Below are positions 1-15,700 of a DNA stretch of 64,000 nucleotides, piece after piece; positions within the stretch are counted from its first letter, which is position 1, and each line of letters opens with the position of its first letter. Under the pieces are notes generated by a model that saw only the letters and a program-made list of their open reading frames with translations, did not search any database and was not told the DNA's origin. A program made the translations under genes and the position numbers. The stretch is from positions 815,565 through 879,564 of the forward strand of contig JACTAT010000026.1 of NCBI GenBank assembly GCA_014526335.1. The letters run 5' to 3'. Source of the DNA: Chrysaora quinquecirrha (Eukaryota > Cnidaria > Scyphozoa > Semaeostomeae > Pelagiidae).

Positions 1-93
1 GAGCAGCTGTGGCAAATTCTTGCAGAGGTTGTCAAGCAAAGTCATCTTAAAAAAGACCAGAATTTTCTCACATTAAGACCTGGTTTAATTGAG
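1..93 (+). CDS. URB2: URB2 exon a (5'-partial)
   Basis: Thirty-one codons are open from base 1 ([11 protein letters not shown]...), ending RPGLIE before donor GTCAGT. The exon ends in phase 0. The reading matches the N-terminal ERLW region of the family. The true exon start lies outside the window. Confidence 0.85.
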
Positions 94-859
94 GTCAGTA
101 AAATTGTCTTCTCTGTTTTGTTGTCTGTTATTCTTTTTATTTACCTATTATTTATTTATTTCATCAGTATAAGGCCCCGTCCACACGACACGATCGCGAA
201 AACTGGTACGCTCGGGGGTTGCGTTCACACAGGGACGATCCAGATCATTGCATGTGCATGTGTTATTGCTAAGAGATATTCCCTTGAGACTTCATACCTA
301 TCAAGTTTTTGTTAAACATTTCGTTAATCTCATGGTTCATTTTCATTGGCAAAAACTTGAATGTAACAATTTCGTTTCCATGTGAACAGCAATAAAAACG
401 GTACGCAATTGTTGCGTTCCCGTGTGAACAGCTTATTTGTCTGTTCCATAAATTGGAACAAAGACGGAACAAAACGCAATCGTTCCCGTGTGAACAGGGC
501 CTAAGTTTTGACGAGTTGTGAACAATGATCAGATAATAGAGAGGTTGCTCAAAATAGAGGAGGCTTAATAAGGCTTTTACAGTAATAAACATTATTTTGA
601 GAACACTTCAGTGCTAAGCTATTTTTTATCTCTAGGCATTCATAAGAGCTTTTAGCAGTGAAGCCAACTATTGCATGTCCCTTGTGGAGTGCTGCACAGT
701 TATTTTCAAATGGAATGAAATATGCAAGCCCCTGACAACGAAATTTGAGAAATTTGTAAGTTTCTTTTTTCCCTGTATGTTTTCATGTTTTTTCATGAGC
801 TTTCATGGTTGAATGACTCCACTGGCGTACAATTTAGTGTTCTTGCTAACTAGCTAACC

Positions 860-925
<66 letters not shown>

Positions 926-1156
926 TTAGTTAGCTAACTAATTAATTAACTGACCAACTAACTAAGTAGCTAACTACGTTCAACTAACTGCTTGACTAAC
1001 TAACTAACTAACTAACTAACCAGCTAAATAACTAACAAACTAACTAACTAACTAGCTAACTAACTAACTGACTAACAAACAAACCAACAAACTTACTAAC
1101 TAACTAGCTAACTAACTTACTAACTACCTAACTAACCAACTAACTAGCTAACTAAG

Positions 1157-1211
<55 letters not shown>

Positions 1212-4200
1212 TTAATTAAATGAATAACTAATTTACTAACTAACTAACTAACTAACTAGCTAACTAAATAAATAACTAACTAACTAGCTAACTAAATAAA
1301 TATCTAACTAACTAAGTAGCTAACAAATCAACTAAATAATTAACTAACGTACTAACTAACTAGCCAACTAACTAATAAACAAGCTAAATACTTAGCTAAC
1401 GTACTAACTATTTGAAAAGATACCTAGGTGAAGCTTACTAACAAGGTAAACAACGGACAAACGGATTAATTAAGAACCAATTTATTTTTGTTCTTGCTTT
1501 AGTCCTTTGATTTTTAGAAAATGCAAGTAAACTCGGTTTAAAGCTTAAAAAATTCTTAAAAAATCCTCTATCTTTATAGGTGATATTGTTCGCTAACGTT
1601 CTGCAATGCCTGACTTCAAAGTTGAACGAATGCATGCAAGCAGACAATGATGTTGAAGCACAATCTAAGTACATTCCAGAGATTGTTGGTTTAGTTGCAG
1701 TGTTGCTCCAGTTTTTTCAGAAACTTCAGAAGCAACAGTCAGACCCTAACCAGGTAATATCATACTCATTGTTTTTATTTCTCATAAGCCGGGCGCCAAC
1801 TGTGCCAACATGTTGCAACATCGCTGCCAACAATTGTAGGCCAACATGTTGGCACGGTTTGCTATAGATGTTGGCCTAATAAACAACATGTAATTGACGA
1901 AAAAAATGTTGACCAGCATGTTCATCGATTTTAACAAAATTGATGTGTAGATACGGTTTGCTATGTCTAGCCAACATGTTGGCACAACATTTTCAATTTC
2001 GGTTGTTATTTCGGAGTCCTTGAAATGAAAAATAGATTTAAGCTGGCGTTTTGAGTTAGACCACGAGTTTTTTTCTTCTTCATCATCAACTAAAAGAGCG
2101 AACCATAAACAAAATAATGCTTCCTTTCCAGCTGTATTTGCAAAAGATCATTTGTAGATGACATCCGCATCTCAGATGTTGTGATGGTATGGCCGTACCA
2201 ACATGTTTGCCTATTGTCAGTTAACATGTTGGCCAACAAAGTTGGCACGGTTTGCGCCCGGCTATAATAGATACTTGAAATCATTTTTCACTGCATAATT
2301 AATCAAAAGGCACCTTAAGGTATACTTAAATGAGAGTTTGAGACAAGAAATGACATTTCAAGTTCATCTACAACGAATCTTTCTGTTTCTATTTCAGGTT
2401 TTCGTGCTTTTCTGTGAGAATTCACTGCATCAAATTATGATCTTCAAAAACGTTGTTTCAAGATTGAAGGAGCGAAACCAAACGGATTTATTGGCTGAAG
2501 TAGAGAAGCTCTACATGGACATCAAATTTATATTCAAAAAAACCATTCTAACAAGGTATTGATAACTACCGTATTTCCTTGAATAAGCGCCCTCTCTCGA
2601 ATAAGCGCCCCCCTTTGGGTTGAGCTTTGCTGCCAATCATGCTGGTCCATGACACTCCTTTGGTAGTATATGCGCAAGCAACCTCATCCCCAGGCCCCAA
2701 ATCAAATTTCCTCGAATGTCAACCGTCAAATCGTTTTCGGCCCTGGCACCGGCCATAAAAATCTGCCAAAATACTGGCAATTTTGGCATAGGAATCAAAA
2801 CAAGATGTAGATTCCGAAAGCAGATGTTCTAAGAAAGGAAATGCAATGAATTTCATTGATAACTGTCAGGCAAGATACAATATCTCATGTAGCATCATTT
2901 TTGGTTTTTATAGATGTTTTTACATAGTTTTCGGCCTATTTTGGTGTGAAATTTTGAAGAAACTGTGACGTCACTTAAAATTTCTATTGTTTGAGCAGCC
3001 AATCAAATTGCGAATAGACAAGGCCGATGCCAGGGTCGAATATGGACAGCGGAGTTTCACGTAGAGGCCTATTCACCCTGGGGACGATACACGAGAGAAA
3101 CTGGATCGGGTCTGGTCCGATTCTCAGCCAGTTCTGCCTCTTTTCCAACGCGTCTACTTGAGCTAATTGAGCTAAATCAATTTTGGCAACCTATTCATTA
3201 TTTTATTCCAGGGAAAGCCTTCAGTGCATGAAAAACACCCTTGATTCTCCTCAAGATAAAGCTATTATCTCTAAAGAAAATGAATCGAAGAAGAAGAAGA
3301 AAATATCGTGTATGGAAAGTCTTATTACTGTGATAAAACATGGACTAGAAAACCAAACAGAAATAGTCTTTATTTCTGTGCTGAATTTCATACCAGATTT
3401 GTTTCAAATTCACATGGATGGAAACAGGTGATTCCAATTCTGCTTTTAAACCAAAATCTCTTTGATTTCTAAACTTCAAGATTTCAAAATTGCGAGAAAC
3501 ACCAGAAACATCTCTTGACATGCTAGTAGTGTTTGTATGTCCAGAGATGCTTCCCTCTGTTCCTCGCAGTTTTGAAATTTTGTACCAAACGAAAACTATT
3601 TCAAGATATCGAAGAAATAGTGGAAACATGATACAACGACAAATAACTTTCAACTTTAGGTCTGACACTCTTCACAATATCGTAGATCTGATACCTACCA
3701 CATAAAAAGGCTTGGTAATTTTTTTATTCTCGTGCCGGTGCGATGCCATGTACAAGGTGGCACTTCGCATAGATTATTGAACTTGATAAAGAAGCATGTT
3801 CCTGTAACGTTATAATGTTGTAGTTGCTGTTCTGTGATTGATTAGCATAATGGCGGATATTAAGGCCACACACGTTGGCCCTCTATCTTGAATTTACAGT
3901 TCCTACTTATATCCTTCAGCACAATTTTCGGCAAAGAGCAAACAATCCACGGGTCCAAACAACAATAATTCTACCACCCGGGGAGGCATAATTACCATAT
4001 GTATGGGAACGGGATGTGCCATTTTTTCAGGTACCTTTTTAAGGGTGGAAAATAAATTTTGGGGTATCAGTTTAACTAAAATTAAAAACATGGGGGTATC
4101 ATTTCTGCCTATGACTGCCAAATAAATTTCAGCTGTATAATTCAAAAAATATTTTTGGGTATTTTTATGCATTACATTCATATTGCTTCGTGAACTTTAG

Positions 4201-4905
4201 GGTATCCTTTTAAAATTTTCATAAATTTTGGTGTCAAATTTTGTTACGAAAACGGCAGACCCTCGTCACTGATCCATTGAACTTACCCCCCCCCCGGGTT
4301 CTGCCATAGGACAACATTTACTGGATCACCGAAAGTGTGTAGAAAATTACAGCGAGGATTTCAAACAATGCAATATGATGCAACGAGTTTGTCGGTAACC
4401 TAGAATTTGTTAAGAGTTAGATTCTAAGGATTTTGTTTTGTAACACTTTCAACGATTTGATGTACTTGGTTGCAGATAGACCCGTGATATTCAAAAGCAT
4501 AGCCAATTTTAAATAGGACAGTTTTCGGACAAAATAAACTTATTGGTATCATATATAGGGCATTTACTTTATTTGTCGAGCGTGTAAGGTCTTTTCTCTA
4601 AATTTTTGCAGAAAATACTCCATCATGCAGAACAAACACGAATTCGCATTCTTCCGCAAGATGTATGACTTGGTATTTGATGCCATGTCGTATTCCTCGC
4701 ATCAAGAAGCCTGCCTGTATCGTTCTATGAAATCTGTGGCTGGCCTGGTGGAAGTGCTTCTAGCATACAATGTCTTCAGGGTATGCATTAAGATGATATT
4801 TCACGATTGATACTAAACCTAATTATCATCATCATCACGATCATAATGATAATCATAATCATCATTATCGTCATCACCATGATCACTTTCAGCACCCTCA
4901 ACACC

Positions 4906-4939
<34 letters not shown>

Positions 4940-5028
4940 TCATCATCACCATCGTCATCAATAATAACAAAATCATCATAATCTTCATCATCATAATCAT
5001 CATCATCACCATCGTCATCAATAATAAC

Positions 5029-5072
<44 letters not shown>

Positions 5073-5237
5073 AATCATCATCATCACCATCGTCATCATC
5101 ATCATCATCATCATCATCATCACCATCGTCATCATCGTCATCATCATCATCATCATCATTATCATCATCATCACCATCATCATCATCATTATCATCATCA
5201 TCACCATCGTCATCATCATCATCATCATCACCATCAC

Positions 5238-5285
<48 letters not shown>

Positions 5286-5710
5286 AACTACCGACCAGGT
5301 ACCCATTTATACACCTGTGTAGAGAGAGGCATATTTGTGTTAACGACTTGCCCAAGGTTGTTATCTCTGCAACCACAAGGAAAGACCGTGGCTCGAACCC
5401 ACAACATTCTCGTTGTGAGCCCAGCACGCTAACCACTGCGCCGCAGAGACCCAAATCTGCCACAGTAGTGCATAAAGGTACGCCAGTATGAGCCCTTTTT
5501 GTGTAAATTCCGTCTATCTTTAAGGTCAATGATGATACAGTTAACAACAAAGACAATTACAGTTGCTTACAGAGCATTGAGGATGACTGTGTTAGAAATC
5601 TCTCATCAAGGTATAGAGCAATTTTTTCTTCTCTATTAATTCTCATTACTTTAAAATCTGTTCCATCCATCCATCCATCCATCCATCCATCCATCCATCC
5701 ATCCATCCAT

Positions 5711-5746
<36 letters not shown>

Positions 5747-8700
5747 CTATCAATTGGAGAAGTAAAAAACCTGATAATTCTTCTTTGAGTTAATTATTTT
5801 TCTTTTCATATCATCAGATCAAGCGATGCAAAGAGAGAGGCCTATCGCTGCTTACAATACTTGATTCAAATAGACCATCACCTCATAAATCCTCATATTG
5901 CAACAATATTGAAGGAGCTCATCAAAAGCACAAGTGATACCCAGGTAATATTAAGCTACCTAAATACTTTTGCCGGGTAGAATTAAATACTTAATCCCTG
6001 TAAATAAGGCCCTGTGCCTTCATTAAAATGTTGATGAATTTTATATGACGTTTACTAGATTCGATACACAAGTCGTTTGTAATTTGGCTATGGAATTGAC
6101 TTGCTGGACGCCAAAATGGATGGATGGATGTTTTGGTGTCCAGCAATTCAATTCAATAGCCAAATCACAAACGACTTGTGTAGCAAGTCTAGACGTTTAC
6201 TAGAGAGACGTTTTTATAAAGGAGGCGTCTAGTACAGAGTCGAAAACTGCACTGAGAAGATTCCCCAGGGACAAATATTTGACTGAAAAGTGATGTGCTT
6301 CTATAAGAGTATAGACCATTTCAACTAAGGGCCTCGTTTTCAAAAAATTGCAAATTAGGTCATAGAGAAATTTCGACTTCAGATTCGAATTCAGCACCTT
6401 GTTTTTAGTGTTGAGGCAAATTTTTACGCTTCTTGTCCTTACGATGTTGATTCTATAGCGATTAAAATTTTGAAAATTTGTAAGGGATTTGACCGTGTTA
6501 AATGGTCGAGGGTGTAAAATTTCACCCCCAGCGATTTTTTACAGTCAAATCCTTTATAGAATTTGAAACTTTTAACACCTATAAAATCAATTTCGTAAGG
6601 CCTAGAAGCATAAAACTTTGCCTCGACATTAAAAAGAAGGTGCTGAATTCGAATCTGAAGTCGAAATTTCTCTATAACCTAGTTTTCAAATTTTTTGAAA
6701 TCGAGGCCCTTAGTTGAAATGATCTATTAAGTTGCAAGTATGTAAGGAATAGTCTTCATTAATTGATGCAAAACAGAATATGCACAGTAATACAAATCGG
6801 CCCTTAACCAGCTTTATCTCCAAATTTACCTCAAATTGACCCTATTCACTCCCTAAATTGTCCTTAAAGTTTAGGGTAAGCTGTGTTTTTTCTGATTTAG
6901 GATCAGTGTTCAACAACATCCCTAACTCTTCCCTGAGTGAAAATCGTCCCTAAATCGTCCCAAAATTTATGTCCCGAATGTTTCATTGATTTGACGAAAC
7001 GTAAAATAAATATACTTGTCATCAAATGGTGAACACTGGGAAACGCCGTTCACTCTGTGATCATGCAGTCCAGTTTCGAATCCCATCGAGATGGTTGGAT
7101 GGATAGATGGATGGATGGATGGATGGATGGATGGATGAATGGATGGATGAATGGATGAATGGATGGATGGATTATGGATGGAGTGGATGGACGGATGGAT
7201 GGATGGATTGATGGATGGATTGATGGGTGGATGGATGGATGGATGGATGGATTGATGGACGGATCACGGATGGATGGATGGATTGATAGACGGATGGATG
7301 TATAGATGGATGGAAGGATGGATGGATAGATGGATGGATGAATGGATGGATGGGTAGATGGATGGCTTGATGGACGGATGGATGGATGGATTGATAGATG
7401 GATGGATGGATGGATGGATGGATGGGTTGATGAATGGGTTGCTGGATTGATGGATTGAAGGGTGGGTGGATTGATGGATGGATGGATGGATGGATGGATT
7501 TTTATTGCCAATAATAGTTTTACTGTTAAAGTTTTACCGCCAAATTTTCTCTTAATTCTCTAATTTTAGGTAGGAAAGTTTCTTGAATTTTTGTTACATT
7601 CAGTCAAGACATCAGCATCTGGAGAAAGCAAGATTTTTCTCTCCACATCGTCGTTAAAGAAGTAAGTAAGCACAAAATACTTTTCTTTGCTTGCCGCTAG
7701 GTAAACTGACCCCCTTTTATTCGAGATGCTTACTGTAGTATCTTGCATAGCAGTAGTAGTAGTAGTAGTTGTTGTTGTTAATTGATTTTGGATAGGCTGT
7801 TATTTCTAGCTTTTTCAGCTAATTTAGGCCTACTATGCATGCCGCATTCAGGCATGGGATCCCTAGTTTAACGTCCCTTCCGAAGGACGGCAGAGTGAGT
7901 TGTTAAGTCTCCCTCCGGAAAATCACCCATCTAGATGCTGACCTCACACGACCAAGCTTAGCTTCAGTTGTCTAACGAGAGCTGACTGAGAAGTTGGCCA
8001 CCAATCCAGTAGTAGCAAAAATACCCTTTTAATAGCTAGAGGTAGGTTGTCTTGAGCATTAGTTAGTGTTATTTATACTTGCTACGTATTTTCCTGTTGT
8101 AGACTTGAACAGATATCGAGTTTATTGCCTACTGGACAGGCAGTGTCTTTGCTCCAAATGTTGATGGAAGAAATGGCTGACATAGTTAAAAGTCTATTAG
8201 GTTAGTGACCAATTTTAGCCTATAACACCCTTTTTAAGCGGTTCTCGAAATCATGTCTAACCAATGACGTCATAAGTAAAAAAAGGCATCGCGAACAGAC
8301 GACAGACCGGGCACTAGTTATTTTCCCGCGTCTTTATATTCGAAGTTCTCTAGTGACAACGTCATCCCTGTTGTGGATGTTGCAATAGAAGAACTCTGCA
8401 ACCCAACTAGCTAGAATTAAGGATTTTCTCTATAGTTTTACAGAAGCTAGGCCTATATTTAGGCCGTTGGTATATGCATCATTACACTTCAGCTACACGT
8501 TTTTTTAAAAGGAACCTTTGGTCTGGGTTGAGGCTGGAGTTCCTTAATTTTTCAACAAAATGAGGCTGAAAGTTCCTTATACTGTTCCTTATCGTGGGAT
8601 ATGTATAAATTTTTACAGCAAATTCATAGAAACTATTCTTCATTTCTAACTTTAAGTTTAAATGGAGCCTTTTGTACTTCTGTTCCTTTTCGTACAAACG

Positions 8701-9744
8701 GTCTTGTTCTTAAAAAAAGAGTTTCTTAGTTTTTCATCCGAGCCTCGACAGCTCCTTAAAGTTCCTTAATTTTTTGGGAATTTTCAGCCTCGAGTTCCTT
8801 ATAAAGGTGTTCCTTATAAAAAAAACGTGTAACACCATTATCATACAGTTGACATCCGCTATCTCGACTGCCCGCTATCTCGAACATTCGCTATCTCGAA
8901 GGAATTTCCATTTCCCCTCGTTTTGGTATAAGGGTTTGTATAGAAAAATCATCCGCTATCTCGAACCCCGTTATCTCGAACCACTTTCGATTTCCCATGC
9001 AGGAAAACCTGCTCTTTATTTCCAACTATGCCAATTTTTCTGCTGAATTGGATAAAGAGACAGGTTGAAAATATGTATAAGTTCGCCTAGCGGAGCGGGA
9101 ATGGCAGCAGCTAAGTGATATGCTGCCCATGTATACAATAGATGAAGCTGCTCTCTTTCGAGATGTGCTGCATCGCCATTATCTCAATTTCACCAATAGT
9201 AGGGATGAAAGCAGATGAGCTTTGACTCCTATGTAAAAAATACCAGACTTGTTTGATGAAATTTGGGATCAGTAGCCCTGTATGTTAATAGGGGTTCCTT
9301 TTCTGACTTAAAAACTATAATTTTTTATATTTATATGGGGCGTCCGTTATTTCAAACATTCGCTATCTCGAACAAATTCCAGTTTCCCTTGAGAGTTCGA
9401 GATAGCGGATGTCAACTGTATATCAAAATGCACCAATAAATATCTCAAAGATCTTAAAAAATTTTTGTTTTGTAGACTTTTTGGCTGAAACTGCTATTAT
9501 AAAACATAGCCGCGCTATCGCAATGTCCGAAGGACAATAATCACCATCATAATCGTCATCATCATCATCATCGAAATCGTTATCATCATCAAAATTTTTG
9601 TCGTTATCATCATCATCATCATCATCATCATCAACCCAACAATCATCATTATGTGATTCTCATCATTATCATCGATATCATCATCATCATCGTTGTCACC
9701 ACCATCATCATCATCATCATCATCATTGTCACCATCATCACCAG

Positions 9745-9779
<35 letters not shown>

Positions 9780-12700
9780 CATCATCATCATCATCAACAC
9801 CATCATCACCATAATCAACATCATTATCATCATCATCATCATCATGACCAACGAAACAATCATCATAATGTCATTCTTATCATTATCATCGACATTATCA
9901 TCATCATAATCATCATTCATAACCGTTATGGTATTAGCAACCTATCTGTTCTAAGGAGCATAACAGAGAATTTTGTAGCGAGTTCGAGAATCTTCTGGAC
10001 AATAACTGAGTCACGTCTTAGTAAAATGTCTCAGCAAACATTTTCATGACGCAGTTGGTTACTCTCATTACTCTCGGGATTTCCCCACTAAATATCTTAT
10101 TATGCAATAAGAAAATCGAGAATATTCTGAAAACTCTCATTACTCTCGGATTTTGCCACTAAATATCCAATTATGCTATAAGGATCTTGAATATTCTGAA
10201 ACCACAAGCTAAAATTGAAATTTGGCAACAATATCCAGAACGCAACAAACGACTCCACTCTGCACGATGATAAATTACTCTATTATGCAAATGGCTTCGA
10301 GAATTTTCTGATTGGACGGAACAACCTAATTATCTAAATAAGAACTTCGACAACTTCTGTCAAATATTTCGGCCACTATGAATCATCTACTTGTTTCATC
10401 TACTTGTTTACAAATTCCGTAATTGCTGCTCACCTAATTTGTTCAATGACGACCAATTACGGCGACTTCAAAGTTTACTTCCTCGTAATTGTGGTTTATC
10501 TATTGTTACATTTTGGCAGAAAAAGCGTCTGTGTGTCTATGGATGGATACATACATACATACATACACACATGTATACATAGCTACATGCGTTCCACAAA
10601 CACCCTCTTATTATGTCTTTCGGACATAAAAAGCCACCAGGAACACCTCGACGCAAAAAACAACAGAGAAACTATAGTTTCGAATTAAAATTTTTCTGGA
10701 CTAATATTTCGCCCTGCCAAGCAACACTTCACATATCATAACATCCTATGATTTGTAAGAATGTGTCGGAGTTAAGGCCCCTATTATGACCATCATCAGT
10801 AATTTATTTTCTTTCAATTAATTTTTTGAGTAGTAGAAAACTTCAAAATTGCGATTAACAGCTCAAAAATTTTTTGCAATAATTTCTCTCAATTGCTCTT
10901 TTAGACAAGTCTCGTGGATGAAATCTGCTGCTTAATATGGAAAGTCGTGATCATCTTTCTCAAAGTACAACTTTTTCTACTGCAACATGGATTAGTACGT
11001 GTTCCTTTTGAGTTTTCTTGCAAAATCCTTAAAATGCCATTTGGCTGGTATGAGGGAATGTTGGAAAACTATGCAGTTAATCTGCTCAAAGTAAGTCTAA
11101 TGCTCGGGGAGTGGGGGTATCTAAGCCTAGTTTTGGATGGGGACGTGCCATTTTAGTCCAAAGTTTGGACCCATAATTCCGCCCACGTCTGAAAAATTGT
11201 GTTTATAATTCCGCAAACCTGATAAAAATTGTGACCCATATTTCTGCAAACATGATGAATGTTACGCCCAATATTCCGCAAGGCAAAGAACATTTTCAGA
11301 TAACAAAATCATCTCATGAAAAGCAAGTAATGTTTAAAGGGCAACCTTGCTGATAGTCCAAAAAATTATCAGTTCGGACTGCACATTATGTAAATGCTAA
11401 ACTTAATTCTTCAAAATTTCTCCAGATTAGTATCCATAATTCTGCATGTTTCCTCAAATGGTACCTATAATTCCGCACATACTTCTAAAAACGATATCGA
11501 TAATTCCGCACTTTTCAGAAAAAAGGTACCCCTAAATAATGGCACGTCCCCGTACCCCCAAAACTGTTAAGTTACCCCCCGAGGTCTAATGTCAATACTC
11601 TGGATCGTATGCTGACGTAACGCAGTGTACGCTCGCTTAGTTCGGGGGTACTTCACTTATGAATGGACGGGGATGTGCCGCCCAGATTTAATTCAGTGGG
11701 ACATTGGGCAAGGGCTGGGAATTCTAAACAAGAATAAGACAGAGCTGGATGCACTGTCAGTTGGATGTAGCTATATTAACAATGTCAATAGCTCTGGAGA
11801 ATAAAGTTACAAGTTAAAAGTGACCAATAAAATAGGAAGTGAGATATTCACAATGCCATTGGTAGCTTTGAAAAAAGCTGTTTTGAGTGGTTATGTCCTG
11901 AATTTGAATAAACTGCTTTTTATGTGCTACGGGTCAAGAAAGCTGGATGCGAGTTCTTCAAGGTATTTTATCGATTTCATCAATCGCTATAGTTCCGTCT
12001 TACTAATTGATTTTCTTTGCTAGGTTGTCTTGTTTCTTATCGCTTATCTGCATTACACGCTTTTTTTATAAGGAACCTACCTCAAGGCCTAGTTCTTAAA
12101 GTTCCTTATTTTTGGGCCTCTTTTGCGGCAATTTTAGTTCAAAAAGTTCCTTAATAGTTCCTTAATTGTAACTGCACATACAGTGGTCTTAACAATAAAA
12201 GAGAGACACTTGCATGTGAGCAAAGCTCGAGACTACTAAAGGAAACATTTTATACATGTCTAACGTAAAATTTATGTGATTTTCGACTGCAAATAAATGG
12301 AACGGGCTTTCTAATTCTTGATTATTTGCAGTGATAAAAGCATTAAACATTGAGAAGTTCCTTAATGATTTTCTCTTTAGTAGTATAAGTTCTTTAAATT
12401 TTCGGGCCTTCTATATGTAGGTTCCTTATAAAGTAGTTCTTTATAAAAAAAGCGTGTAGTTTACAACGCTCGGCTGCTCGGTTATTGTGTCTCCTGACTG
12501 GAAGGCTTGAAGCCTGGCAAAACGATCAAACATTGTCGTTCAAACATTTGAGATTTGCTTACCAAGCAATGTTTGAACGTTTGGCCACACAAAACATCGC
12601 TTGACGAATGCAGTTGAGAAACGTTGTTTACAAGATTCAAACACAAAATGTTCGACCAACCGTTTTGGATGGTGGCCAAACAATAAAAAGTTTGCTTGAT

Positions 12701-15700
12701 ATGTAAACTTATTTACCAACTTGCTTGAAATTAGCATATTATGCAATGTTTCAACATTTGGCTGCGACACAAGACAATGCTTAACCACATTTTTGTGCAA
12801 TGTTTTCGGCATATTTTAGACATTTGTCGGACGCAAGCAAACAATGTTTTAAAAGAAATGTTTGCGACCTGGCCAAATGTTTAGCTTCGGAAACAATTTC
12901 AAATGTTTGACAAACAATGTTTGATTGTTTTGCCAGGGCCTTTACAATACTGAAGGTTGCAGTGTGGCATATGTGTTCATCAAAACGGGTCTCCACTACT
13001 CAACTTTCACGCGATTATTGTCTTAGTGATTCATGGCAGATAATTTCATATTGAAAATGTTGCTTCAAATTAAGTGCAACTGTGAATAAACTATGTGATT
13101 TCATTAGTTGAAACGCTTGGCGAACACTTGACGCAGAGATGCAAAAACCCTGCACACCCACACACCTGGTTTGGAGGAAGGTTTTGGCTAAAAATGAGGA
13201 AGGTCTTGTAGTAAAATGACTTTTTATATTTTTGCTACAATTAATTCAAGTGCGGACAATAAATCACGAACAAAATACCTTGAATTATAAAAAGTCATTC
13301 AAACTGCATGCAGTTGGCTTAGGCTGAATTTCGAAATTAATCAAAGTAGAAAATTCAGGCTTGCTTGGTCGTTATAATAAAAGAAAGCACATCTATCTTG
13401 TCAACACTTTGTAGGTCCCTACAGTGCTGCGATAGCCTTCAGCTTGGAAAGTTGGAACATAGTCAATGGTTGGAATCGATTAATGAATCACCCTCTTAAG
13501 ACTATGGCCTCCCTGATATTAAAGCCTGATTGCCGCCTTTGTTAAATTTACGCTAAAACATACAAGCGACCTGGGAAGATCCCTCTGTACATGTTTTTGT
13601 CTCGTGCGTGCACGAGTCTGTCTGGCTGTTTTTCGGCAATCTTATATCATGTTAAAATGAGGAAGGCTGGTTACAAAAATTTCAGGTTTGGAGGAAGGTC
13701 AATAACTTTTTGCAACTCTGACTTGACGATCAAAGAATGTATATAGCCAGCGTAGGCCTATTTTGACATTGCCCGCTGTCAGTAATAGTTGCCGACTGCT
13801 GATCAGCGATTTTTCCGATTTGATTTATCGGTACCGAATTTTCGACAAAGATTGCTCTTGCAACTAGTTGACAACTAGATCCTTTGTGACGGCAACTAGT
13901 GGGCGCAAAGTCCCAGAAAGTTGGGCATTCTCTAAGTCTGCGATAAGTTGGCAACTGATTCCCGTCAGTCGCAGTCGACGTGAGCACTCCTGCGACAACG
14001 ATCAACTGTATCCTACCAGTTCTGACTAGTTGTTTACATGTCGACATAAGTTAGCAGTTACTAGGCTTTGAGTTGTACAAAACTTCAAAATTGCGATGAA
14101 TAGCGGAATCATTTTCGGGCATACTTAAAAGCTTTTTTCGTCTGACACTCCTCAGAGTATAAACGTCAGAAACAGACCGAAACAATAGACTAAGGCGGAA
14201 TTTATACCCAGATGCAGCTCGAAATGCACCAATCAAAAAGAACGAAAAGCTGAATTGGCATTGTGTTTTAAACACCAATCAGCTGGTCGGATACAGCGGG
14301 AAGACCAATTATTTATACTCTGAGAAGTAACAGACGAGAAAAGCTTTTAAGTATGCCCGAAAATGATTCCGCTATTCATCGCAATTTAGCAGTTACTACT
14401 AGCTGCGTAGTTCTATTGAATCATGGGTCGAATAAGCGTGGCGTAAAGTGACAGAGTTGATGGCCATTAAATTTCCTACATCTTAACATAGTAATTCTTT
14501 CTTTCTTTTCAGTTTGAAATGCGCAATTGATGACGAAAAGCCCAATTACATTGCCTCTCTCCTCGCCTCTGCGCAATTCTACGATAACTTTCAAATGCAG
14601 GACTGTTTCTGCGAAGTTGTGACAAACAAATTATTGGACTCCATTGGTTCTGAAAGTGCTTCAAAAACATCGACACAAATTGAAAGCTTGGAAAGTTTGA
14701 ACAGGCCTGAAACAACACACATGGAGTCTGATACGACAGGCCTAAATGATGGCGATGGAGATGTGGTCATGGAATGTGCAGATGAAGATAAATGTCGTAA
14801 TGGCTCCGGAAGTGCCGAAGAGCAGAGTCTTGGGCCTAAGTTGTCTGTTGACGAGAAAGAAAGATTTGGTTTGTTACTGAAGGACTTCCTTGCCCTTCCA
14901 TTAGATTCGAAATCTTTGCGGAGCTCGAAAAGTGAAGATTCGGGGTTTTACACCAACGCTGTCGCTTACCTAGAGGTACGTAGCATGCTAGATAATCAAA
15001 CATTGCCTGCCGAACATAAGAAACTGTCAAATCAGCTTGCGTAATTTCGAAGTCTTATCTTCGTAGATTCTGAAGATGCTACAGTGCGATTGGCTTATTC
15101 CAAGAGGCAAACTGAAGCTTTTACTTGCAAATCTTGTCATCCAAAGGGGAATTTTATTCAGTTTGAAGGTAAACAGACATCGTAGGTGTAGAGGTAGTCT
15201 AGTGGAAGGTAGTCAAGGTGAAGGTGAAGTGGTGTTTTTAGTGCCAGTCGTTAGGATCTCAGTAGTAGGTTAACTTATCGAGACCTCAACCCTGGCCGTG
15301 ACGCTACCGTGGCTGGGCTCGAACCCCGATCACACTAAGCTTCTGTCACCATGAGTCAGCTGGATTACACCACGATGCCACAGCACCTTCAGTTGTTATT
15401 TTTCTCATTTGGCCTCTACAAATCAGGGTGAATTTTACCGGTACGAAATGAATACGATGAGCAGGGTTATCGGTTTTTGTCTATAATTTTTTTCTCTCAT
15501 TCATTCAGCAAAGCGGCATCAAACCGTACCGTATTTAGCCACTTACATTGTGCCGTTTTGAGATGAAGCCGGTTAGCGTATGGTATTCATTTTCTACCGT
15601 ATTCATATCAAAACTGTGCCGGCATGTTGTAGACGCCAGGCCAAGACGGTATAGTTTCGTACCGTAATCGTCTGATACCGGTATAGTGTAAAAGGGGTCT

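Noticed and set aside
4788..5556. Long frames of poly-Met, poly-Ile and poly-Asp on both strands
   Set aside because: They are translations of the (ATC)n array and the adjacent SINE. Every frame of a trinucleotide repeat without stops is open.
7050..7511. 153-codon HPSI-repeat protein on the minus strand
   Set aside because: It is a translation of the (GGAT)n minisatellite with no flanking gene structure.
9598..10049. Ser-, His- and Ile-rich frames
   Set aside because: Artefacts of the (ATC)n array.
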